64,000 nt of DNA from Proteiniphilum sp. X52. GTDB lineage: Bacteria; Bacteroidota; Bacteroidia; Bacteroidales; Dysgonomonadaceae. The DNA is taken from contig NZ_RDSD01000011.1 in the NCBI RefSeq assembly GCF_003712195.1, forward strand, positions 62,001 to 126,000, given 5' to 3'. Position numbers and translations under genes: made by a program. This document shows positions 34,380 through 41,530 of the stretch, piece after piece (the first letter of the stretch is position 1; every line of letters starts with the position of its first letter). Under the pieces are notes generated by a model. It was given only the letters and a program-made list of their open reading frames with translations. It made no database searches and was not told the DNA's origin.

Positions 34380-34572
34380 GAAACTGTTTTGAATTTCACG
34401 AGAAATTGTATTACACCTATTTTTCCACTCTTTCATCTTGTTTTTTTGCCCTTTTTCGCTCCTTCGAATTCTCATCTCTTTCCAGTGGCCCGCCACATTT
34501 CAATGAATGAAATTCCAAATCCATCAAAAAACGGCTAAAAAACAATGGATGAAAAAATTCAAAACAGTTTCT
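34380..34572 (-). mobile_element. MITE-like element family B, copy 2 (about 193 bp)
   Basis: The reverse complement aligns along its length with 15332-15524. Termini are GAAACTGTTTTGAATTT and TTCAAAACAGTTTC. It ends 19 bases before the pirin ATG, so any pirin promoter must lie in or beyond the element. A stray AAACAGTTTCTTAGA at about 34230-34244 resembles a single leftover end. Confidence 0.75.
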
Positions 34573-34591
34573 TGATCAACCAAAATTAATT

Positions 34592-35311
34592 ATGAAAACT
34601 GTTTATCATTCGGCTGCCTCCCGGGGGTACGCCAATCACGGCTGGCTAAAATCTGCCCATACATTTAGTTTTTCCAATTACCACAATCGCGCGAGGATGC
34701 ATTTCGGTGTGCTTCGGGTAATCAATGATGACTCTATAGAAGGGGGAGGAGGTTTCGGCACGCATCCCCACAACGACATGGAAATTATCACCATCCCCCT
34801 GGAAGGCGATTTGGAGCACAGGGACAGCATGGGTAACGGCGGTATGATCCGCAATGGGGATATACAGGTGATGTCTTCCGGCACCGGAGTAACCCACAGC
34901 GAGTTCAATGCCAACAGCGACCGGCGTGTGGAACTGTTACAGATATGGATCTTTCCCCGTGAGAAAAGCATCACGCCAAGATACGAGCAAATGCATATCG
35001 CCGATTCCGCAAAACCCAATGATTTCCAACAGATCATCTCGCCCCACAAAGAAGATGAAGGGTTGTGGATTCATCAGGATGCATGGTTTCACCTGGCTCA
35101 GTTCGACAGTGGTGTGATGAAAGAATACAACCTCAAAAAAACGGGAAACGGCGTCTATATTTTCGTCATTCGGGGAAAAGCCAAAGTTGGCGATCAAATA
35201 CTGCACAAGAGGGATGGTTATGGTATTTGGGATACCGACCATTTCCCTCTTGAAGCATTGGAGAATTCAGAAATCCTGTTGATGGAAGTTCCTATAGAAC
35301 TACCGAAATAA
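34592..35311 (+). CDS. Pirin family protein (YhhW-like)
   Basis: 239 residues with two cupin domains. The N-terminal metal-binding motif is seen in FGTHPHNDMEIITIPLEG near residue 55-70 and the matching HRDSMG and SGTGVTHSEFN further on; the C-terminal cupin lacks clear metal ligands, as usual for pirins. Bacterial pirins of this type bind iron and some oxidise quercetin; the physiological role is unclear. No TAnnTTTG box lies between the family B MITE and the ATG. A family A MITE begins 6 bases after the stop. Confidence 0.92.
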   Translation: MKTVYHSAASRGYANHGWLKSAHTFSFSNYHNRARMHFGVLRVINDDSIEGGGGFGTHPHNDMEIITIPLEGDLEHRDSMGNGGMIRNGDIQVMSSGTGVTHSEFNANSDRRVELLQIWIFPREKSITPRYEQMHIADSAKPNDFQQIISPHKEDEGLWIHQDAWFHLAQFDSGVMKEYNLKKTGNGVYIFVIRGKAKVGDQILHKRDGYGIWDTDHFPLEALENSEILLMEVPIELPK

Positions 35312-35317
35312 AATTAT

Positions 35318-35427
35318 GAGTCCCCTCCGAAAAGTCTTTTTTACCCAAATCCCCCTCAAAAGAACTATTGATTTTCAATGAGTTGCAGACCCAGGAAATC
35401 GGTTTTTTGAGTTTTCGGAGCAGGCTC
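35318..35427 (+). mobile_element. MITE-like element family A, copy 4 (110 bp)
   Basis: Termini GAGTCCCCTCCGAAA and TTTCGGAGCAGGCTC, flanked by AATTAT on both sides (35312-35317 and 35428-35433). It lies in the convergent space between pirin and the YugP-type gene, where its palindromic form could act as a terminator. Confidence 0.82.
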
Positions 35428-35452
35428 AATTATTTAATTATTTACCCACTGA

Positions 35453-36130
35453 TCATCTTCTGCTCGTAGCAATCATGATGTAGTAAAGTAATGTGGCGAG
35501 GGAACTGAGTGCTGCCACCACATAAGTGTATCCGGCCCAGCGAAGGGCATCCACCGCCTGATTGTGGTTGCCCGCATCGGTAATACCGGCGGTGCTGAGC
35601 CAACGGAGGGCACGGTTGGTAGCATTCTTTTCCACCGGCAGTGTGATAAAACTGAAGAGTGTGGAAAGAGCAAACATGGCAATTCCGAACCAGAGAAGCA
35701 TGGGGAAGGTCTGGATCAGGATAATACCGGCCAGGATCACCCACATGACCCATTTGGAGGTAGACGAAATCACCGGCACCAGTGCCGAACGCATTTTCAA
35801 GGGCGCATATCCTTTCGCGTGCTGGACGGCATGTCCCGTTTCGTGAGCTGCCACCGCGGCAGCTGCCACGCTATTAGAGCCGTATACCGGTTCACTCAAG
35901 TTGATGGTCTTATTCAACGGGTTATAGTGGTCTGTCAGCCGCCCTCTCACGGAGATCACCTGCACATCGTAGATCCCGTTGTCGCGCAGCATCTTTTCCG
36001 CCACCTCTTTCCCTGTCATCCCATTGCGTAAGGGAATTTTTGAATACTTCTTGAAGCGGCTCTGCAGCGTGCCTTGCACGATCCAGCCCGCCACCGCAAT
36101 TGTAATAAATATAATCCAGATTGTAGCCAT
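35453..36130 (-). CDS. Membrane zinc metallopeptidase, YugP family
   Basis: 225 residues. A membrane helix at the N terminus (IIFITIAVAGWIVQG), the zinc motif HETGHAVQH near residue 96, and three hydrophobic segments in the C-terminal half (about 122-180 and 205-220). GRLTDHYNPLNKTINLSE upstream of the zinc motif is characteristic of the YugP-type neutral zinc metallopeptidases. The substrate is unknown. The gene follows purA on the same strand, with a heptamer array in the gap. Confidence 0.92.
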   Translation of the reverse strand: MATIWIIFITIAVAGWIVQGTLQSRFKKYSKIPLRNGMTGKEVAEKMLRDNGIYDVQVISVRGRLTDHYNPLNKTINLSEPVYGSNSVAAAAVAAHETGHAVQHAKGYAPLKMRSALVPVISSTSKWVMWVILAGIILIQTFPMLLWFGIAMFALSTLFSFITLPVEKNATNRALRWLSTAGITDAGNHNQAVDALRWAGYTYVVAALSSLATLLYYIMIATSRR

Positions 36131-36167
36131 TATTTCATTTGATTTAATAAATATGGTTCATTCCCAG

Positions 36168-36358
36168 TTCTTCATTCTTCATTCTTCATTCTTCATTCTT
36201 CATTCTTCATTCTTCATTCTTCACTCTTCATTCTTCATTCTTCATTCTTCATTCTTCACTCTTCATTCTTCATTCTTCATTCTTCATTCTTCATTCTTCA
36301 TTCTTCATTCTTCACTCTTCACTCTTCATTTTTCACTCTTCATTTTTCACTCTTCATT
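36168..36358 (-). repeat. Heptanucleotide array between purA and the YugP-type gene (about 27 units)
   Basis: On the minus strand GAGTGAA/GAATGAA units run from about 57 bases after the purA stop to 37 bases before the next start codon. The right part mixes GAAAAAT units. Confidence 0.9.
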
Positions 36359-36414
36359 GAACATCCCGGAGACGGCAAAAGTTCATAGCGCCCGCTCACC
36401 GGCGGACAGGATTT

Positions 36415-37674
36415 TTATCTTATAATTGTCTGTGCGCGGTCGGGGCCAACTGATACGATTGCGACAGGAACTCCCAATTCCGTTTCCAAAAAGGTCAGGT
36501 AATTGTTGAATTCTTCAGGAAATTCGTCTTCCGACTGCATCTTTGTCATATCGGCCTGCCATCCGGGAAGATCCACATAAACAGGTTCAATACCATCCGA
36601 GATATCATAAGGCAGGTCTTCGGTCTCCTCGCCGTTCACCCTATAGGCCACGCAGGCTTTGATTGTCTCAAAGTTGTCCAACACGTCACTCTTCATCATT
36701 ACCAACTTCGTAACCCCATTCAACATAATGGTATAGCGCAGCGCTACCAGGTCGATCCATCCGCAACGGCGCGGCCGTCCTGTTACAGAACCATACTCGT
36801 TCCCGTTATCGCGCAACCGTTGCCCGTCCTGATCCAACAGTTCCGTAGGGAAAGGTCCGCTGCCTACCCGTGTACAATAAGCCTTGAAGATGCCGTACAC
36901 CTCGCCGATCCGTCCGGGAGCTACTCCTAGTCCGCTGCAGGCACCGGCACAAATAGTATTGGAAGAAGTCACGAAAGGATACGAACCGAAATCTATATCC
37001 AGCATCGATCCTTGTGCACCCTCGGCCAGCACCGACCCTCCTTCCGCCAGATGTTTATTAATAAAATGTTCGCTGTCGATAATTGTAAACTCCTTCATCT
37101 TCTCAATTCCCTCGAACCAAGGCTTTTCAAGGGCAGGCAGGTCATATTCCAACGGGTAATGGTCGAGCAATTCCTTGTGTCGCAGCACTGCATTGCGATA
37201 TTTCTCTTCAAAGTTGTGGAAGAGGTCTCCGACCCTCAATCCGTGGCGTCCGGCCTTATCGGTATAAGCAGGGCCTATACCTCTCCCTGTCGTACCGATT
37301 TTTGCATCACCCATCGCTTTTTCCGAAGCCGCATCCAGCAGGCGGTGCGTCGGCAGGATCAGGTGCGCCTTTTTAGAGATGAAAAGCCTGTCGGTGAGTG
37401 TGTGTCCTGAAGACTCCAACCCTTCCACTTCCTGTTTGAAGAGTGCAGGATCGATCACTACCCCGTTTCCTATGATATTTATTTTTCCATCCTGAAAAAT
37501 TCCCGACGGGATCGATTTCAGGACATATTTCTCCCCTTCGAATTCCAGCGTATGCCCCGCATTAGGTCCACCCTGAAACCGCGCCACCACCTCATACTGA
37601 GGTGTAAGCACATCCACCACTTTTCCTTTACCTTCGTCGCCCCACTGGAGCCCTAAGAGTACATCAACTTTCAT
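36415..37674 (-). CDS. purA: Adenylosuccinate synthetase
   Basis: 419 residues, family length. The P-loop-like GDEGKGK is at residues 12-18, followed by GGPNAGHT near 36, GRGIGPAYTDKAGR near 130, EGAQGSMLDIDFGSYPFVTSSN near 220 and GSVTGRPRRCGWID near 296. The enzyme uses GTP to join IMP and aspartate, the first committed step to AMP. Its start codon overlaps the fur-family stop (ATGA), so the two are translationally coupled. Confidence 0.98.
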   Translation of the reverse strand: MKVDVLLGLQWGDEGKGKVVDVLTPQYEVVARFQGGPNAGHTLEFEGEKYVLKSIPSGIFQDGKINIIGNGVVIDPALFKQEVEGLESSGHTLTDRLFISKKAHLILPTHRLLDAASEKAMGDAKIGTTGRGIGPAYTDKAGRHGLRVGDLFHNFEEKYRNAVLRHKELLDHYPLEYDLPALEKPWFEGIEKMKEFTIIDSEHFINKHLAEGGSVLAEGAQGSMLDIDFGSYPFVTSSNTICAGACSGLGVAPGRIGEVYGIFKAYCTRVGSGPFPTELLDQDGQRLRDNGNEYGSVTGRPRRCGWIDLVALRYTIMLNGVTKLVMMKSDVLDNFETIKACVAYRVNGEETEDLPYDISDGIEPVYVDLPGWQADMTKMQSEDEFPEEFNNYLTFLETELGVPVAIVSVGPDRAQTIIR

Positions 37675-38195
37675 TTTTTATTTTGTTTACCTTTGCTTTT
37701 ATTCTGTTTTGTTTCAGTGTCACGTGCCAGCTTCCTCAGCTCCATCCGTTTAGCATGGACGCACTTGCTGCATGTGCCGTAGATGTAAGTGCTGTAGTAA
37801 CTCACTTTGAACTTCCTGATCTTTTTGAGTTGGACAGGCGTCAGCAAGTCACCCGTCATCTCACGCACCTCTCCACAAGTGGTACAGATAAGATGGTCAT
37901 GGTTTTCGTTACCATACGCACGTTCGTATTTCGATATATTCGCCCCGAACTGGTGTTTTACTACCAGTCCGCAATCCAGCAACAGTTGAATGGTATTATA
38001 AAGTGTGGCACGACTCACCCGGAAGTTCACTTCAATCATAGAATTATACAGAGAATCCATATCAAAATGGCCCCGGGTAGAATAGATATGATCGAGAATC
38101 GCAAACCGTTCGGGTGTTTTTCTGTGCTTGTGGAGTGTCAGATACTCCATAAACTCGCTTCTTACCTGTTGCTTCAATTTTTGAGCGCCATCCAT
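37671..38195 (-). CDS. Fur-family transcriptional regulator
   Basis: 174 residues. Winged-helix DNA-binding part (HRKTPERFAILDHIYSTRGHFDMDSLYNSMIE, then VSRATLYNTIQLLLDCGLV), the metal/dimerisation domain with HDHLICTTCGEV and a C-terminal CSKC pair that would hold a structural zinc. Such regulators control iron, zinc or peroxide responses; which one cannot be told. The -7 box ends only about 7 bases before the ATG at 38195, so the transcript would be almost leaderless. purA overlaps its 3' end. Confidence 0.93.
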   Translation of the reverse strand: MDGAQKLKQQVRSEFMEYLTLHKHRKTPERFAILDHIYSTRGHFDMDSLYNSMIEVNFRVSRATLYNTIQLLLDCGLVVKHQFGANISKYERAYGNENHDHLICTTCGEVREMTGDLLTPVQLKKIRKFKVSYYSTYIYGTCSKCVHAKRMELRKLARDTETKQNKSKGKQNKK

Positions 38196-38201
38196 AGGTT
38201 A

Positions 38202-38209
38202 CAAAATTA
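38202..38209 (-). promoter_or_regulatory. Bacteroidetes -7 box (TAATTTTG) for fur-purA
   Basis: On the minus strand TAATTTTG matches TAnnTTTG and lies 6 bases before the start codon, which predicts a transcript start at or next to the ATG. Confidence 0.5.
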
Positions 38210-38243
38210 TTCTATTTTTTCGATTTTACCCTTTTTTTCAGTT

Positions 38244-38288
38244 GAAAATTACAAATTACCAATTACTAATTACCAATTACAAATTATC
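38244..38288 (-). repeat. Heptanucleotide array, unit AATTACY (+ strand), short copy
   Basis: About six AATTACC/AATTACT/AATTACA units upstream of the fur-family gene. As at 5177-5328, it lies between a GARKGAA array and the next start codon. Between it and the array at 38396 lies about 100 bases with nothing recognisable. Confidence 0.8.
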
Positions 38289-38395
38289 ACGACCACATTT
38301 CATTTCGCCACAGACTACCTGCTCTTTCACCTCACTTAATCACATAGGCACCTTTTCACTTTCCTCCTGGTTCTGATATTCTTTGTCCGTCTTCC

Positions 38396-38528
38396 CTCCT
38401 TTCCACTCTTCCCTCTTCATCTTTCATTCTTCATTTTTCCCTCTTCCCTCTTCATTCTTCACTCTTCACTCTTCATTCTTCATTCTTCACTCTTCACTCT
38501 TCATTTTCACTCTTCATTTTCACTTCAC
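38396..38528 (-). repeat. Heptanucleotide array after the GHL10 gene (about 18 units)
   Basis: On the minus strand the units begin at the TGA stop of the GHL10 gene (GTGAAGTGAAAATGAAGAG) and continue as GAGTGAA, GAATGAA and finally GAGGGAA units. Confidence 0.88.
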
Positions 38529-39971
38529 CGTCTCCGAGTGGTAGAAGAAAGCCGGAATGCACGGCCCGCTCTCATTATGATAGGCATCCGATGTGGTAAT
38601 ATAGTAGTAATAAGCCTTGTCGTTGTCTTCCGCCCGGTAATGGAACCGGCGCTCCCGCAGTCCTACCGCCATGAGGTTTTCCGCATTCTCCAGACTCAGT
38701 GCATCACTTTCGCTCCGATAGACGTTATAAGTCACTCTCTCTTCACTGTTTCCTTCCCATGAAAGTTCAAACACCCCCTCCTCATTTCTCTCCGCCCGCA
38801 GGTTGTAAGGAGTGTGGGGAATGGAATCGCTCAGCCAGGTCATGGACGGCAATTTCGCCGGGTACTTGTAATACTCCTGCAACTCCCGCAAGATTCCTTT
38901 GGTATTGGAAAGCACGTTATCGGCACGGAAATAGGCCTGCCCATGAGTATCCCTCCGGCGGGTATAATCCACCTGGTTCAGTATATCACGGTGTGACCAT
39001 CCCAATTCGATCATTTGATATGCCCCCAGTCCCGGCACCACGATCCTGCCGTTGCCATGCTTCAACCAATCGTCCACAAAAGGGTAGAAGAGTCCCTCCT
39101 TATAATACATCATCGGATAGATCGCATCATGCTTTCCCATCATCATCCACTTACCGGCATCCTGGGATACCGTCTCCAATGCAGTCCACCCTACTCCATT
39201 ACCACCCAATGCGCGATACCGTCCCAATGGGGCACTACTCACCTGCACCCACGGCTTCAACGCCTTCACCTGGTCGTACGCCTTCGTCACAAAGCGGGTA
39301 ATGTTATCCCTGCGCCATTCATCCCGTGTTTTCCCTTTGCCATGCAGCCGGTATAATCCATCGTCGGGGAAGCGTCCCCTGTTGTCCGGATAGCGGATAT
39401 AATCAAAATGGATCCCGTCCACATCATAACCGGCGACGATCTCTTTCACGATTGAGAGCAGATAATCGTCCGTACGCGGATTCCCCGGGTCGAGAAACCA
39501 TTCCCTCTGAAATTGTTTGGTGATGGAAGGATTTTTTTTCGTTACAGACCTTGCTCCTAAGCTGCGCACATGCCGGTCATTTCCCAGGGGGTAAGTGACT
39601 ACCCAGGCATGGCATGCCAACCCCCGCTTGTGGCATTCCTCCACAACAAAGGCAAGAGGATCGAACGCGGGGCGTCCCGGCCCGGCGGGAGCAATGAGGG
39701 TGGACATCGGCTCGACATGTGAGTGGTAGAGCACCTCCCCCCTGCCCCTCACCTGAAAGAGTACCGTATTGAAATTGTGTTTCTTCAGGTTATCCAGTAT
39801 ATCTGTCAGTTCTCTTTTTTGCACCTCAACACTGGTACGGTTACGCGGCCAGTCCAGCCCGTAATTGGTGGTCAACCAGACCGCTCTCACCTCCGTGGCC
39901 GGCGGCCCGGACGAAAACAACGCTGTTGTCCCGGTCAAAAACAAAATCAGCAGGGGAAATATTTTGCGCAT
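38520..39971 (-). CDS. Secreted family 10-like glycosyl hydrolase (GHL10, YngK-like)
   Basis: 483 residues. A signal peptide (about 1-22) is followed by the GHL10 catalytic domain (EVRAVWLTTNYGLDWPRN at the start; FNTVLFQVRGRGEVLYHSHVEP; DVDGIHFDYIRYP with candidate acidic residues near 195; WVQVSSAPLGR; KHDAIYPMMYY). A C-terminal fibronectin-III-like domain (about 390-475) ends the protein. GHL10 enzymes are thought to cleave peptidoglycan-related or other bacterial glycans after removal of side chains; activity here is inferred. It has its own promoter. Confidence 0.92.
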   Translation of the reverse strand: MRKIFPLLILFLTGTTALFSSGPPATEVRAVWLTTNYGLDWPRNRTSVEVQKRELTDILDNLKKHNFNTVLFQVRGRGEVLYHSHVEPMSTLIAPAGPGRPAFDPLAFVVEECHKRGLACHAWVVTYPLGNDRHVRSLGARSVTKKNPSITKQFQREWFLDPGNPRTDDYLLSIVKEIVAGYDVDGIHFDYIRYPDNRGRFPDDGLYRLHGKGKTRDEWRRDNITRFVTKAYDQVKALKPWVQVSSAPLGRYRALGGNGVGWTALETVSQDAGKWMMMGKHDAIYPMMYYKEGLFYPFVDDWLKHGNGRIVVPGLGAYQMIELGWSHRDILNQVDYTRRRDTHGQAYFRADNVLSNTKGILRELQEYYKYPAKLPSMTWLSDSIPHTPYNLRAERNEEGVFELSWEGNSEERVTYNVYRSESDALSLENAENLMAVGLRERRFHYRAEDNDKAYYYYITTSDAYHNESGPCIPAFFYHSETVK

Positions 39972-40023
39972 AATAGAATTGGCAATCGTCGTTATTATCC
40001 TCTCTCCTTTCGCGGAGCGGATG

Positions 40024-40031
40024 CAAATTTA
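40024..40031 (-). promoter_or_regulatory. Bacteroidetes -7 box (TAAATTTG) for the GHL10 gene
   Basis: On the minus strand TAAATTTG matches TAnnTTTG, 52 bases before the start at 39971. Confidence 0.6.
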
Positions 40032-40209
40032 GTATAAATAGAAAGCCGGAAGAAGTCAATTTTAGAATGTTAACAGTTTCAGATTAAATAGAATGTCGGC
40101 CTTGGCTTTTAAAGGGCTACAAGAAATGGCAAAGGAAATCGACTAAATCCCCTCCGTTCCTTGCCCATGAATGGAAAAAACATTAATTTCGGGAACAGAA
40201 AGTGATGGA

Positions 40210-40302
40210 ATGATTCTCCTTGCCGCAAGCGGAGGGGTATCGTAGAGGAGCAATTTTGACTTCCCGCTGGAAGCAGCAGGGAATTAAACCCTGAGAGATC
40301 GA
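40210..40302 (+). repeat. Hairpin-rich leader element (family C), copy 2, before upxY
   Basis: It aligns with the minus strand of 34128-34217 over about 90 bp, with TTCCCGCTGGAAGCAG...GGGAA and TTGCCGCAAGC as foldable cores. Bases that differ between copies in the first stem include G-T replaced by G-C. It ends 11 bases before the upxY ATG. The remaining part of the 39972-40313 gap shows the GHL10 promoter and nothing else recognisable. Confidence 0.65.
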
Positions 40303-40313
40303 TCAAAAAAAGT

Positions 40314-40817
40314 ATGGCAGAAAAGAGATGGCTGGCAGCTTATGTGAAGATGCACCACGAGAAGCGGGTACGCGACCGCCTCACGGCAATGGGGGTTGAG
40401 AATTTCCTGCCGGTGCAGGAGGAAATGCGGCAGTGGAGCGACCGCAAGAAGAAGGTGGAGCGGGTACTTATCCCGATGATGATTTTTGTAAATGTAGACA
40501 CCGAGGAGCAGCGTAGTGTCATTGCCGAACCTTCAATACTGCGCTATCTGACGTTGCGTGGCGAACATGCGCCCACGGAGATACCTGCGGAACAGATGGA
40601 ACGCTTCCGTTTCATGCTCGACCATTCCGACAGTGCCGTCAGTTTCAGTGCCGGTGACCTGCAACCGGGTGAGAAGGTGCGTGTGATCAAAGGGCCGCTT
40701 GCCGGCCTCGAAGGCGACCTGATCACGGTGGAGGGTAAATCCAAAATTGCTATCCGCATCCATCAGCTTGGTTGTGCGGAAGTGGAAATGAGTGTTTCCC
40801 TGGTGGAGAAGATATAA
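40314..40817 (+). CDS. UpxY-type transcription antiterminator (NusG paralogue) of the capsule locus
   Basis: 167 residues. An N-terminal NGN domain (KRWLAAYVKMHHEKRVRDRLTAMGVENFLPVQEE; RVLIPMMIFVNVD) is followed by a C-terminal KOW motif (PGEKVRVIKGPLAGLEGDLITVEGKSKIAIRI). In Bacteroides, UpxY proteins are the first gene of capsule operons and keep RNA polymerase from terminating in that operon's long leader. Position here fits: it opens the + strand polysaccharide locus. No UpxZ partner is present. Its last codons are copied as a 43-bp direct repeat at 41431-41473. Confidence 0.92.
   Translation: MAEKRWLAAYVKMHHEKRVRDRLTAMGVENFLPVQEEMRQWSDRKKKVERVLIPMMIFVNVDTEEQRSVIAEPSILRYLTLRGEHAPTEIPAEQMERFRFMLDHSDSAVSFSAGDLQPGEKVRVIKGPLAGLEGDLITVEGKSKIAIRIHQLGCAEVEMSVSLVEKI
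40772..40814 (+). repeat. 43-bp direct repeat, left copy (3' end of upxY)
   Basis: Identical over 43 bp to 41431-41473. The left copy is the native coding sequence of the UpxY C terminus. Confidence 0.9.
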
Positions 40818-40891
40818 CCCCTTCAATTTGAACATGTAAAATTATAGACAAAAAAATGCACTCCTCATTGAACAATATTTAGAAAAACTAT

Positions 40892-40899
40892 TAACTTTG
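40892..40899 (+). promoter_or_regulatory. Bacteroidetes -7 box (TAACTTTG) before the ATPase remnant
   Basis: TAACTTTG matches TAnnTTTG and lies 20 bases before the ATG at 40919. Confidence 0.5.
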
Positions 40900-40918
40900 T
40901 AGTGCAATTTTCAAAAAA

Positions 40919-41427
40919 ATGGATTCGCTATTCAATGCAAGGGTTTTCATTTAGGGAATACCTGAAATTTGAGCATGCCCTCGATGTGAAAGTTTATTCG
41001 TAACTTTGTCTCATTGGCAACGAAATTGGAAATCAGCCGTAATTCACTCGAAGAATATATGTCGTTTATGGAAGACGCGGGACTTATAGCCCGTCTTCGC
41101 GACCAATCAACCGGAATAATTGGTCTGGGGAAAGTAAATAAAGTGTATTTGGACAATACAAATTTAGTTTATTATTTATCTGAAAGAGAGCCGGAAATCG
41201 GAAATATCCGCGAAACTTTTTTTCTAAACCAAACGCGGGTAAATAATGCGGTAGTTTCTTCCGTTGCCGGCGATTTTAAAATAGCGCAATATACATTTGA
41301 AGTGGGAGGTAGAAGTAAAACGCGGGAACAAATAAAAAACAGGCCAAACGCTTTCATCGTGAAAGACGATATTGAGTACGGATATAAAAATGTTATTCCC
41401 CTCTGGGCTTTTGGGCTAAATTATTGA
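40919..41427 (+). pseudogene. Remnant of an AAA ATPase with DUF4143 C terminus (large internal deletion)
   Basis: An ATG at 40919 opens MDSLFN, as in full-length members. A nearby frame reads GFSFREYLKFEHALDV, the mid-protein motif of this ATPase family, and stops at 41001-41003. The open frame 41014-41427 then encodes the winged-helix and C-terminal part (LEISRNSLEEYMSFMEDAGLIARL...KVYLDNTNLVYYL...VGGRSKTREQI...NVIPLWAFG). Walker A and B regions are missing, so at most about 170 of the usual near-400 codons survive. It sits between the two 43-bp repeat copies. Confidence 0.8.
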
Positions 41428-41430
41428 AGT

Positions 41431-41473
41431 TTGTGCGGAAGTGGAAATGAGTGTTTCCCTGGTGGAGAAGATA
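41431..41473 (+). repeat. 43-bp direct repeat, right copy
   Basis: Identical to 40772-40814. It follows the ATPase remnant directly and has no coding role. Confidence 0.9.
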
Positions 41474-41494
41474 CCGTAGTGAATGCTTTTTTCG

Positions 41495-41502
41495 TATCTT
41501 TG
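41495..41502 (+). promoter_or_regulatory. Bacteroidetes -7 box (TATCTTTG) for the HAD gene
   Basis: TATCTTTG matches TAnnTTTG, 28 bases before the ATG at 41531. Confidence 0.6.
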
Positions 41503-41530
41503 CCGTTATTAATATGAAACATTCAGAGTC

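Noticed and set aside
38699-39301. Open frame of 200 codons antisense to the GHL10 gene
   Set aside because: Composition is Pro/Ser/Arg-rich as expected from the opposite strand of a real gene; no motif.
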